From assembly GCA_905250075.1 (NCBI GenBank), contig CAJNOP010000081.1, positions 186,001 to 250,000 on the forward strand: a DNA stretch of 64,000 nt, in the 5' to 3' direction. Under the pieces are notes generated by a model. The model searched no databases. It was not told the origin of the DNA and worked only from the letters and a program-made list of their open reading frames with translations. Each line of letters begins with the position of its first letter. The first letter of the stretch is position 1. The position numbers were made by a program, and so were the translations under genes. Shown here piece by piece: positions 46,301 to 59,500 of the stretch. The DNA comes from Rotaria sp. Silwood1 (Eukaryota; Rotifera; Eurotatoria; Philodinida; Philodinidae).

Positions 46301-47323
46301 AACTAGTGTTAGTAGTGGAAAAAGTTCAATTAAAAGACGAGCACCAACTGCTCCACATATATCTTTAAATGATAATAAACGACAGCATCATTCAAATAAT
46401 TCAGTAAGTAGATGAAATTTTATTAAGTATTATTACTCCTATTGTATAATAAAACTTTTTAAAATAAAGTTACGAAACATTGTTCAAAGAAAATAATAAA
46501 AATCTTCAATGTTATAAACTTACGAAATCATTGTATAATCCTTTTATTTTACTCAAGTTTGTTCATATCAAACATTTCTTTTCTAGAACATGTTTACATT
46601 ATCATCAATGGATCTTAATTTAACACATAAAACTGATCAAGATATAAATAAATCTACTCGATTGAAATCTTATGATGAAAAATTTCCAAAACGAGAAGTA
46701 AATTCAAAAGAAAAAACACAACAAGATATAGCTGCTTCATGTGATGATAATGGACATATTTTTGTTTATGATTCTAATTCAAATCAAATTGATAATCATA
46801 TTAATGAAGAACAAACTAGTAAATAAAAATATCTTTGCTTTGATAAACTATCTTTCTTTTTCATTTCTTTTTTTCAGCTACATTACCAAGACAAACTGAA
46901 CGTATTCAACAATGGTTATCATCATGTGAAACAAAAGAAGAATTAGATATGCAAAATAATTTATTAACAGTATCACAAAATACTAGTCCAAAAAATCAAT
47001 TAAAAATGCGTTGTATTACCAAACCAATACGACAACCAAGTACATCACCACAACATTATCATGATAAAAAACTTTCAACAAAAATGAATAATGAATTTTC
47101 TGAACCAGGCCGTTTTCGAAGTTGTTTAAAAATTAATCTTGAGAAAAATGAACCTACAAAAAATTATCGAAGTCGAGCATCATCCATTACATTAAAACAT
47201 AATCAACGACAGAAAACAATTCTTGACGAAAACTTAAACGCTACAGATGACGATGATGAATATTTTGAACGAGATAAATTATCACCTAGTTTTCAATATG
47301 ATCATCAAGCTGTATTCCTTTAA
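43393..47323 (+). CDS. Unknown 885-residue Ser/Asn/Gln-rich protein
   Basis: Eight exons join in phase: 43393-43456, 44246-44678, 44732-45090, 45155-45841, 45917-46201, 46252-46403, 46587-46818 and 46878-47323. The first exon (MAVIQKNADNRQKVSFPRRI) fits the phase and has a good GTAAGT donor, but it is 789 bases from the second. Translation might instead start at the ATG at 44261 (MNFAKVFRRHHSKESSS). Most of the protein is low-complexity and polar with SRSRSVENLADEE and Gln runs. Ordered islands are ITWLDSLKEQNTPQRKIQFY with NIDELLVLRKILAKIWP, RRYFERLTLLETIYEKLNF, and ERIQQWLSSCETKEEL, all probably helical. There are no membrane spans, signal peptide or catalytic motif. It may be a scaffold or cytoskeletal adaptor, which is a guess. 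Confidence 0.75.
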
Positions 47324-47666
47324 TGTTAGATATTATACTTTTTTTTTTCGTTTGTTCTTGCCTTTGTATATTTATATTTCAATTGACGTTTTTTTCGCAA
47401 AAAAAAAATATATGAGTTCATATAGAATTTCTTTTTCTTTATTAAATTTTCATACTAAACGACGACTTTGATTTATCGAAGTTGATTGATGTGATGTATC
47501 CGCATCAATTAAAACATTCTCTCCTTTACTGTCTCTTCTTCCTCGTATCAATTACCAACTATCTATAATTGATGTGAATAAATTAAACTATTCGAAAGTA
47601 TATATCTCCAGTATTAGTCAAGGAAACATTACTTACGTTCATAACTATCTTTTCTTATTAACAACC
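47324..47666. other. Short spacer between the unknown 885-residue gene and the homeodomain gene
   Basis: 343 bases of T-rich sequence holding the 3' UTR of the upstream gene and the 5' UTR of the next. An in-frame ATG at 47574 lies upstream of the chosen homeodomain start at 47667. Confidence 0.5.
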
Positions 47667-48555
47667 ATGCAACAATCTCAAGCGCCATCATCATCATCGT
47701 CTTCATACATGTATCCATCATCTCCAACACCAGGTTTACCTCTTTATGATTCTGGTTATTCATCATATGCTGGTTATTCATCACCATCATCAAGTTCATA
47801 TCATTATTCAACATGTCCATATTCAAACAACGAATCATTCTATATGCCTTCGGAAACTTGTATGATTAAAATTCATAATAAAAAAAAAAACAATATTCAT
47901 TCTTATCATTTCAGATTTACCATACTATAGTCCAACATCACAAATAATGCATCAACCTCCACAACCATTTGCTAGTAGTACACCTGTACAGTCAAGTAAT
48001 GTATGTCTTATCCCATCGATTAAGGTAAGGTACGTTTTTTTTTTCACATATTTACATTGAACGCATATAGTCCGTAAGTAATTATTTCGATGATAGAGAT
48101 TATATTGTGGATTGACTATGAGTTAATCTATATATATTTTTTAGGTTTCGCAAGGAAAACATCCTCCTCAACAACGTCAACCAGCTACGCCATCTCCATC
48201 TTTATGTTTAGTAAGTACTTAATTAATTTTCAATTTTTTTTGTGACAATTTTTGTTTCATTGTATAGGCTCGTAAACGCATCAGCGATGAGGCAATCGAA
48301 CGTCTTAATGCTTTTTATGCCATAAAAAAACGTCCAACTGAAGCTGATAAAGATCGTCTTGCTATGGAATGTAATATAACATTAGCACAAGTAAATACAT
48401 GGTTTAACAATGCACGTTCACGTCGTGGTGATACAAATCCTAAATTAGCACAAAAATTACTTAAACAACAAATTGATTCGTTAAACAATCAAGTCGCTTT
48501 TCTTCAACAACAACAACAACAGCAATCATCGTCATCAGAACATAATTCTTTTTGA
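47667..48555 (+). CDS. Divergent homeodomain transcription factor
   Basis: Exons 47667-47859, 47915-48024, 48145-48210 and 48268-48555 give 218 residues. Exon 2 could also end at 48000, and both ends keep the frame. The first 120 residues are Ser/Pro/Tyr-rich (MQQSQAPSSSSSSYMYPSSP), as in many transactivation regions. Residues about 121-180 form a homeodomain: helix 1 EAIERLNAFYAIKKRPTEAD, helix 2 DRLAMECNITLAQ and recognition helix QVNTWFNNARSRR, with the invariant Trp48, Phe49, Asn51 and Arg53 (Trp at residue 168). A basic stretch and a helix with a Gln run (KLLKQQIDSLNNQVAFLQQ) follow, possibly a dimerising coil. Position 50 is Asn, unusual among animal homeodomains, and I cannot assign a class. 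A longer version from the ATG at 47574 is possible. AATAAA is at 48608-48613. DNA-binding nuclear regulator; targets unknown. Confidence 0.85.
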
Positions 48556-50552
48556 TTTCATTCTTTTTTTTAAAATAAGTTTTGTGTATATTTTATTTCT
48601 CTTGTCAAATAAAAAACCTATTTTGATATTAAAAATTCTATTTATCACTTCAATAAAAGCAAATATCTTTTGTTCCATTAATATATTCAATTTGATAATG
48701 CATTTGCATAATTCTATAGTATTAGTGTAAATGTTAACAATTGAAGCGATGTGTATGTCTTCATTCTAGGATGGTCATCAGAATAGTAATGTATTAAGAT
48801 TAGATAGAATGTTGTGATTATGTGTTACTTATGAATATCCGTCTGATAATAAAATATTTTGTACCAATGTGAAGCAGCTGGTAATGCGTGACTTGTTCTA
48901 TTTGATTTGTACATTTTTCTTTACTTCTTTTGTACAAAGAATATGTTTAGTTGGACAAAAAAAAATCATAGAGATGATCGATCGATTTAATAACTGAGGA
49001 AAAGCCCAGGAAGAAATAAGAGTTCCGATACACGTTATACTTTTTTGTCTTTGTTGGTAGTGGTGTTTATGAGATATCGTGCGAGAGCATCACTAGGATA
49101 CAATAGTTAAACATGATGATAGTAAATATAGTGTCTGAATATATCTGATCGATGAACAGAGATGAGTTTAGATCGACTCTTATCAAATGAAGTGGATTTT
49201 TTTTGTAGCATTAATTTTAGGCTAGATAATAAGACGAAATAGTCTGTTGATGTGTTTTTTTTTATCTTTGGTAATAGGTTGGATTAGTTTAGCATTTTAA
49301 GTTACGTAAGAATTTTAATAACAGAAAAGCTGTCTTTTTTTTCGTCGTGAAACAAAAACGAAGTACACGAGTAGTACGTCATTCGATAAAAACCAAACTG
49401 AGATATTGAAATCAATTTGTTTGAAAATAAATGAAGCTGGAAAGCAAACTTGTTTTTATATATTATCCTTTTATACCATATCAGTGAATTCGAGATAAGT
49501 ATTATATACTAGTAATAAAACTATATGTCTACTTATCAGTTCAGCAATGTCGATTGATTTTGCGATATTGAAGAACAAAAAAGGAACTTATTTGTGTTTT
49601 GTTAGATTTTCTGTACAACATCACAGTGTCTTTTCATTTGTAGTGATATTCCGCATGTTTGTTAGGATATTATTCAATAGAATTCATTGCAAAATATTTG
49701 AAACCATATTGATACATTTACCATCTTCTCTTATTGTTGTATATGCCTACGAATGACATGCACGATTCGTTTGCATCTTCTTAAAATCAGACATCTGCTC
49801 TTCGGATAATGTGTTTAAGTGAATGAATAGAAAAAAATGAAGATAAGACAAAGAAGTTCACTTAAAACTAAGAAGCATATCGTTGTCCTATGACTTATTT
49901 AGTCATTCAGGTTTTATACAGTAGCTGTAAAGCTGTGAATTGTTGAAGATTGTTCGATATAATGCAATGAAAATTGTTCTACAACTATGACTATTGCATC
50001 ATTTTTTTTTCATTGTTCATTGACATGATCATCTTTCAGAATTTCAAAGATGTGAGTTCATGTCATTTTTCTATGTAATCGTTTTTCTTTTCTTCGTCTA
50101 TCAGAAGGAATAGAAGAATGATTGTTCAGTTATTTTAAGTTGTCTAAGTCATCATCTCATATACCCTAATGTCAACTTAGACAGAGAAAGCATGAGGCAA
50201 AGACAAAGAATAGATTTGTTAAATTTTCTTTTTTTGTTCTTGAAATTTTGAATAAAATTTTTTCTGTATGTTTTTTAAAACAGAATATTATATTCGACAG
50301 TCCCATCATCAATACTCATTGTTAGAGCTTAGTTCTAAATATTCTGATATAGCATAGTCTCATTAATGATTGCATCAATCATTGGCTGTCTTTGAAGGTT
50401 TATTTGAATCAGTTTCTTCTCTTGTTTTACTGAGAACTATAATCTAAACTGCAATAAAAACAAAGAGTTGGAGAATATTTTATTTTATTTTTCTTTATAA
50501 ATACATTGCAAAGTTGAATTATTTCCAAAAAAATTATCTTTCTAGGTATACA
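48556..50552. other. 2 kb intergenic stretch before the cadherin
   Basis: After the poly(A) signal at 48608-48613 there is AT-rich DNA without a convincing exon. A 69-codon frame at 49547-49756 looks like chance. Likely holds cadherin regulatory sequence. Confidence 0.55.
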
Positions 50553-53500
50553 ATGATTAAATTAAATCTTCAGTATCATTATTTATTATTCTTATTTTAT
50601 ATTAATTGTATCTCTGGTCAAATATGTCAAAATAATATTGCAGATTTTTTTGTATGTTTACTTTAAAAGAATAATTCTTTGTATTATTTTCTTGTTTTTA
50701 TTTTCATTTGAGTACAATGTTAATTTTGCTGGACCATTTTTTGATCAAACAGTATATACAGTACTATCAAATTTTTCTGTATCAACTCCAAATAATACAC
50801 AAGTATTCAACTTTATTGTTAAGCCTCAAACAATTGACACTCGACCAAGTTTTATTCCAATAACAATTAGTAATCGCGCACTTGATATGACATTAGGCAA
50901 TATTAGTGTAACATCAAGTCATCCAAGTTTCACTGTTGTTAATTTAGCAAATGATTCTTATGCTCTTCTTACAAATACTTTGTATGTCGTAAACGTTAAT
51001 GCTTCTACTATTATCCTTTTTAAAAAGGAATGCCGATGGTTATTCTTTGAATAACTTTTGATAGGAACGATGAAATGAGCTCGAGCTTTCATCATGCACA
51101 AGAGAACACCGAAAACCATCGAGGTAAGTCGAGATCTGATAGGTTAGCAATTGAACAACCCAGTGGACTCTCTAGTGAAGTTTTTTCAAAATGAGATTTT
51201 TTGAAACCTTTCAAGATTAACTCTCTGACATTGAAAGGATCTAAGGAAAATTCTGAAACGAAAGCCACTATGAAAGTGAAGTTTACATAGATCGAAAGAG
51301 AAAACTTTCTACGGATTGACCATAATACACGTCAGAATCTCCTTTTAAAAATCTTCGTTGAAAACTCATCTGATTCGTTTATTATCGAACGATTAAATTT
51401 CGACTTACTTCGATGGTTTCAGGTATTCTCTCTAGAATGGGGAACATCCAAGCTCTCTTTGTTGTTTCTATCAAAAGATATTCCAAAAAACAATCACCGA
51501 CATACTTTTTCGAAATGGATAATACTAATATACATATATATGCCTTTTTAACTAGTCCTTTGAATTATTTTTCACCTTATAATCGTTATTTATTTCAATT
51601 AATTGCAAAACAAACATTTTCTAATCGACCACCAGTAACTTCAATAGCACAAGTTCAAATAAATTTAGAAAATGATAATGTTCATGATCCAATGTTTATT
51701 CCTAATAATCAAATATTTTATATAAGTGAAGCAGCTCAACCTGGTACACAATTTGGTACAGTTTATGCTATTGATCTTGATAATGATGAAATAATATATT
51801 CCGTACATTGTATACAATTTTGTATTGAATCAACAACAGGTGTTTTACGACTTGAAAAACCATTTGATTCATCATCACAATCCGAATATTTTATTAATGT
51901 GACAGCAACAGATAGTGGTTCATCTTGTTCATCACGTCCTTTATGTCGTAAACGAACAAAATCAATCAATATTAGAATTATTGTAACTGTAGTTAATCGA
52001 AATTCACCACGATTTTTAAATCCATTGTGTGGTAAAAATATATCATTTGATGAAAATAATACAATTGGACAAGAAATTGTTTCATTAATTGTATTCGACA
52101 GTGACCGAGGAGAAAATGGATTGATTAATATATCATTTCCATCTGAAGAATTAAGAACAACAAGTAATATGATTTAATTAATGATATATTGAAATTCAAA
52201 AATAAAACTTTTTTTTTACTTAGTAAGTGGTTTAAGAAATACAGCTTATTCTCAGTTTTATATTGAACAATTGGATCAAATTAATACAACTCGTATGGCT
52301 GTACTTAGAGCAGATGAAATATTTGATTACGACAAACCAGGTATGACAAAGAGCAAGAACTCACTCACGAGGAAAATCTCCCAAATGATTAATGAATATC
52401 CAGAAAAGAAGTTACATCCATATCTTATTGTTGGTATTTCTACTGATAACCACGATATTATATTGAAAGATAGACTAAAAAAGCAATATGTCAGTAGCTA
52501 GAAACTATGGACCCGAACTCTTTTGGAAGTATTCACCACTCATTATGGTCTACATGATAGTCATAGTTCCAATTTGAAAGTAACTCATCATTCAAAGGAC
52601 TTGCCTCGTTAGACTATTCGATTAGTTTTCTGTTTATTTTATTGATGGAACACTTGAAATACTTTCCATGAAATACAGTAATCTATTGAGTTCAATATAT
52701 TGTAAGTCAACTTACAGGATGAATTAAAATTTAAAAATTAGTTCAATTAGTATCTTTCAGCAGTGCTGCTAAAAACTTATGTCATCAAACCTATTTTCAA
52801 GAAAATATGCTTGATACAGCCTACTTCGACTTAAAAAATAAAATATGACTTAACTATCAACAAAATGAAATCCTATTAAGATTGGATGAAAAAATGTCAG
52901 AACGGATTAAAGAGTATGTAACAATTCTTTTATACATAAAGCGACTTTTTTTAGCCAGAGAACAGATCATATTTCTATCGATTGATGATATCTAGGCAAA
53001 ATCATTCGTTACCTTCGAAAAATAAAAATACGCGTACCTCGAGATAATCAACTTTTCTAGAGCTAATATTTATATGTTAAGTTACCCGAGATGACCTGAA
53101 AAAATCAGTGCCAAAAATCTTTATTCAGAGAAGTTATCATTATAAAGCTAACATTAAAAAAGACATCGACATTCCTTTCGTGGATTTTAGCTTGAAAAAT
53201 TTCGAATTAAGGTAACGTTTTTTGAAGACTGAATATAGCAAAAATTTCAGGAATTACAATATTTCTATCTGAAGTTTATTTTTTTATAAAAAAAAAAATT
53301 TTTTTTTTTTTATAGGTGCTACTCGAGTTTGGTATTTATTTATATTAGCTAACGATAACGGCAAACCTCAAAGACAAGGTAAATATCATATTTGAAATCT
53401 TGTTATGTTTGTATTATTTTTAATCTTCTAGCATTTTGTAGTTTACGTATTAATTTACATGACGTCAATGATAATGCACCAGGTAAAGTTAAAAATCAAT

Positions 53501-56500
53501 GAATTAAATATTTCATTTTTATTTAAACTATTTAGTATTCATAATGACATCATGGAATTATATAATATATCGTTCATCTATGAATACAACAAATACTCGT
53601 TTTTTACGTATAATTGCATCGGATGCTGATTCGGGTTTAAATGGTATGATTAATTATTATATCGGAACAGCTCATGTTCCATACTTTTCAATAATTCGTA
53701 CAACAGGAACAATTATACTTCGTAGTGATATTTTCGGAATATCTTATTTAAATATGAGCTATTTTCCAATAACATTTTATGTTTATGCCCAAGATCGTGG
53801 TACACCACCATTAATGAGTAAAAATAATGCAACAGTAACTATTTATTTGAATGATAGTGATGATCCTCCAGCAGCACGATGGCTTGATACACGTTATGAA
53901 GAATTAAATATTTCGATAACAGAAAAATTTTATGAAAATTATCGAAATCAACCAATATTTGATTATAATTATGGATTTAATGGATCTATTATATATGAAT
54001 TAACATCACAAACATCATCTATTATGACAGTCAGTAGTCCATTTCTTGATAATACAAATATACCATTTCGTGATATACCTGTTGTAAGAAACGGACGAAT
54101 ATTTAGAAGTGGTATTACGGTAACTAGGTAAGAATTTATGTATTTCGATGATGCAAAGCTCGAGCTTGCCCAGCTGTGTATTATCAGTATAAATAATGAG
54201 TAAGGAGTTTGATTATATCATATTTATTTGATACCGATTGACTATACATAACGAGAGTAAGTTCATTCTCTCTTGATTAACTGAAAGTATATTAGTTAAA
54301 AAATTGTTTCCAAAAAGTAGAGAAAGTAATAATTCATTTGTTTTGCTAGATTGAACGAAAAGGCATAGTTTTGTATACTCATACTTTAGATTATTGTTCA
54401 TTGTATTTCTGTGTGAAAGGCATATCATAATTCAGAAAAAGCGAAATTCATCTAAAATTATCTTAGTTATTGTCGGATTAGAGAATAAAACACAATGCAG
54501 CAGATTTGAATATCAATAAAAAAGTTTTAGGAAAATCTTTCAACATTTTTTTTCTATAAACTTTATTCATATCTAATGATAAGATGTTAAATGTAATTGT
54601 GTTATTTGTGTATTTAAAACAAGAATAAACAAGATATGAGCATAAGTATTTTTTATGGGCAAATTTACTATTAATACAATAACAGATAGTATAAGAAATA
54701 ACAGTCATAAGTTTATGAAAACAAATAAAACAAAAAAAATTTACCCAAAATATCAACAGTGATGGAATTCCGTGAGTTCTGAACTCTTGCAAATGTAACT
54801 TCACTGTGAGTGATTAAAATACATAGAAGATATTATGGAAATATTTAGTGATCTACATTCGGGGATATAGATACGATTGTTAGTGTACTTATTAATGTGT
54901 CTAATGCTGAAATGAAGATAGAAATCTACAAACTAACTAAAAACTCATATCACATCTACACCCTAATTTCTTTCATTCCTGCTAAGCAATAGTTGATAAT
55001 ATCTTATTTTTAACAAATATCTGAATTTCAAATTCCTTCAAAGTTCAGAACATATGGAATCGAAAACGTTTTCAGAAAAAAAACTTCTCGAGATACTGTT
55101 TATAAATCATTGCAAAACAGTTTTTATATATTGTACATCTATGATATAGTGGTCTTCATGCTGAAATTCAAAACGTTTATTTACTTTATATTCGTGTACT
55201 TGTTAATCCCCCATTAATTGGTTCAATAATAATAAGATTAAAAGATGAAAATGATCAAATTCCAACATTTGATATACGTTCAATTGTTTTAAGTGTTATT
55301 GAAAGAGAATATGGAAATCGTATAATTGCACAAATTCAAGCATTTGATCGTGATATTGATTATCAAAATAGTTATGTTCAATATCGTTTAAATGAACGTT
55401 TAAGTGATAATGACGCTCTTGGCAATTTTCATGTTGAACAGGATGGTACAATATGGACAAATACTATATTTGGAGAACAAACTAATAAAACATTTTATCG
55501 ATTATTTATAACAGCATATAATGATGTACCAGCATGGAATTCACCAACACAAAATTCACAAGATTTTCAGCTTGATATTCAAGTCATAAGTATTAATGAT
55601 AAACGACCAGGTAATTTTTTTCGAATATCGATAAAAAAAAAAATTGTTTATTTAGTTTTTAATAATGGATTAACATTGATAAGTATTTTAATAAATGAAA
55701 CATCAATTAATGGAACTAATATTCTTAATATAACAATAGTTGATTTAGATATTAATACAAATCTTAATTTGGGAATACTAAAAGGAAATTTGCGAAATAC
55801 TTTTATTTTTACTTTATTATCAGATAATTCATATAATTTAACACGTACACAATATGAAGCTATAGGACAACTAATAGTTATTGGTCCATTAGATTATGAA
55901 TTAATATCAGATTATAAACTTGTTTTATTTGCATTTGATACAAAAAATATAGCAACAATTAATGTAACAGTTAAGTTACGACCACAAAATACAAAAGCTC
56001 CTTATTTTTTTGATATCATGCCTGGTTCTACTTCTTATCAATATCAAGTCTTTGAAGAAACTCCATGTCCAATACTCGATGAATCTTGTGTAAGCTATTC
56101 TACGCGTATGCTTGAGAACTTTTCAATTGAATAGATAATGTTAGTTTTTCGAGATTATTAGATATTTATATGTCAAGTCTTGAGATTAATCTTACGAGTG
56201 TTTTCATATACATAAAACAAAAAATTTCAAAAATAAAACATTTAGCAGATATATCATTATTTGAAAATTATCAACAAATGAAAAACTTGAATCCTTCGAA
56301 AATTACCTTTTACCTAATCTTCCGCTTACACTTCTTTTTGATAAATTCTTACATAGAATACAATAAATGAATCAAAGAAAATGCTTGCCATATTTATGAA
56401 CGATAATTTTTAGTATATTTCAATCTCATTGATTTCATCATGATTAAATGAATTTTCTGTTTAAATATACTCTTTCAATTATTTTATCGAAATTGGAGAT

Positions 56501-59500
56501 TGTTTCTCAAATTTACAGATAAAATCAGTCACTTCTGCTTGATACTAGACTTAGAGAATTTGTGATTTTTCTCAGGATAGTACATAATTTTCATAATTTG
56601 TCATGTAATGTCGTCATGCTGAAACTCGCTGAAGTATCAACACAACATGAAAAGTTTCTTAATTTAGATCCAGTTTAGGGTTTCTTTCTGATTTCGTATC
56701 ATTGGTCACAACTGACAAATCGCTTCTTCTGCCATTAGTTCCTATTCGCTCAGAACGCAATATGTATAGTGATGGAGAGCGTAGTTCAGCTCAGAGTAGA
56801 CTGAGTACACCCCTGGCTGCTCCATTAAAGACACATTAAAAAATATAGTTTTCCACAAACATCTATTTTTATTTTTGTGTTCATGTCGCTGTTGAATGTA
56901 CTGAAATATAGTTTATGTGCTAAACTAGGCTCTTAGATATTTTTAATCGATGAAAAGGAGAAAATTGTTTTCTTCGCAGCTAATGCAGGCTTTGTCTATT
57001 CTGATATGCAACTGATCGGTCGCTACGAATACTTAATCGCTAAAGCTAATCCGGTATTAACAGGATCAACTGCCAGTAAGTCTTACTTTTTGTTTTTTGC
57101 TATGGACATGAACATTAAAGATAAAAATTTAACAATTGTTCATCACTTTCTTTTAGTAAATATAACTTTATTTGAAATCAAATTTAAGGCATTTCTTATT
57201 TCATACGATTTCCATATACTGCTTAGCCACATGTTCTTTCATTTCAGAAAAGAAAAGGTGTTAGACTGATTCTTGTAGAATTAAAATATGAAACAGAATG
57301 TAGCTGTCTTTGCTACTCTCACAGAGCAATTGTTTTATTCTATCTATTTTATCACATACAGCTCCAATTTTCTTTTACTTAATGCTCTAAAAATACAATA
57401 AGACAGCAGTTTACACATTGAAACAAGAAGTTATCGATATATTACTTCTTTCTTTAGATTCAAGCAATTGATCCTGATTATCCAAAAGAGCATCTTCATT
57501 ATGAAATCTATGATACTAATCATCGATTAAATTTAAATAATCTATTTCTAAATCAATCAAATAATTGTGTGTCAATAGGTATTAAATCGCCTGGTCTTTC
57601 TCGTGATTTACCATTTGGTGATTCTGTATATAATTTTGCAATACGTGTTATTGATGAAGGTGGAATCGGCGTGTCAAGTTATATACCAGTTAGTATTAAA
57701 GTAATTGATGTAAATAATAAAGCACCAATACCAACGGTAAATTTACATTTTTATAATTGAATAATATTTTCTTGGTTTTTTTTGTTGATTAAGAATTTTC
57801 CATGGATTTTCAAACAAGGTATCAATCCAAGTATTGAAGTTATATTCAAAGATTACGATGATCCAAAAGAAAATAATACAATTCCTTATACAGTTAAAAT
57901 TGTTCATCCGTCAAATTTTAAACTTATTGGTCCAACAATAAACTTCAATGGATCTTATAAATTGATATATAATGGTATTTTAAATCGTACATTAACAAAG
58001 AATTTAACTGTTACATTCCATGCAAGTGATCATAAACGTTTTTCTAAAATAACAACAATTCCAATTATAATACGTGATGAATTAAATATATATCCAATAT
58101 CGAATGCTTCTAAAACCATCAAAATTATTTATGTAAATGATTATCAAAATTCATTACGTAATATTGATCTTGGTTCAATTTATGTTAATGATTTAAACGA
58201 TTGGTTTCATTCTAATAGAATTTATTCAGTAAGATATGTTAGTAATGGACAAATATTTAATGTTTCAAATGGTTTTTTACGTACATCAGAAGCATTATAT
58301 CCGGGATCTTATACAATACATGTTGAAGTTACAAAGCCTAATGTAACATTATCAGCTTTCAGTAAAATTTATCTTGAAGTAGAAACTATTAATAGTGAAT
58401 ATGTTCGAGAAGCATCAACCATTCGTATTCAAGGTAAACCAAATCTTAAAAAAACAACCCATCAAGTACATAAGATACTTGATAAAAGAAAATTTTCGTT
58501 TTTCTGTGCACGCAGTGTATTATTGGCTGAAACTATTAACCTCAAAGTTTTAGCGTTCAATACTCTTTCTTTTAAAAATTAGTCCAGACACACTTTTAAT
58601 CTCTATTACATCCTTATCAAAAAAAAATATATATTCTGTAAATGTTATGTTCGTTTTCGCTTGAATAAATCATTCAGATTTTCTGATGAGGTTCAGTAAA
58701 AGATAGAGAATTAAAAACGGAACAAAATGATCTATATCAGTATAATGTAATATTGATGGATTCAACTTTAATAAAGTGAACATAAATGAAAAATGACTCT
58801 TTCGCTGTCCATTTGATAATAATCAATCTCTTCGCAAGATTCAGAATTAAAGAGTTCCAAGAATAATTTTATATATATTAATCAACGTTGTATTCTCTAA
58901 AGAATTGTATCTTCGGAATGAAACACTATTCATATTTCTCTCTTTAAGATAATAGCGTTGATTATTTTTGAATTGTTTTTTTTTTAAATTATTTTGTAGT
59001 GAATAAAAACTTGCATAACATATACAAAATTTAGCTTGGAACTTTTGAATTCTGAATCCCGATAGAAGATTAATTGTTATGAAACAGACATCGAAAGAAT
59101 CAGTTTTTATTCATGTTGATCTTATTAAACTTCAATCGGTCAACATCACATTATATTGAAATAGACCATTGTGTTCAGTGTTTAATTCGCTATCTTTTAT
59201 TACAATGTATAAAAAACTTTGAATGATTTGTTAAAACGACAAACAGCACAACTTTTACAGGATAGCTTTTTCTGCTTTTTTTTTCTCATAAGGATATGTT
59301 CATGATAAAAAGTCGGTATTGACTGAATTTTGAAAAAAGGGTATTAGATGATAAAATTTTGAATTTAGTAGTTTTAGACACCGATGTATTGAATGCATCA
59401 AAAAACTGCTTTTATCGAATGTCTTATGATGGCTTTCATAATTTATATAAAAATTTACGTCATTATTTAGGTGAATATCCTGAAACATTAATTGATCCAA

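Noticed and set aside
51413..51555. Start of a 254-codon frame in the cadherin region
   Set aside because: The first part is the right arm of a fold-back plus intron; the true exon begins at 51556 after AACTAG, which restores the phase with exon 2.
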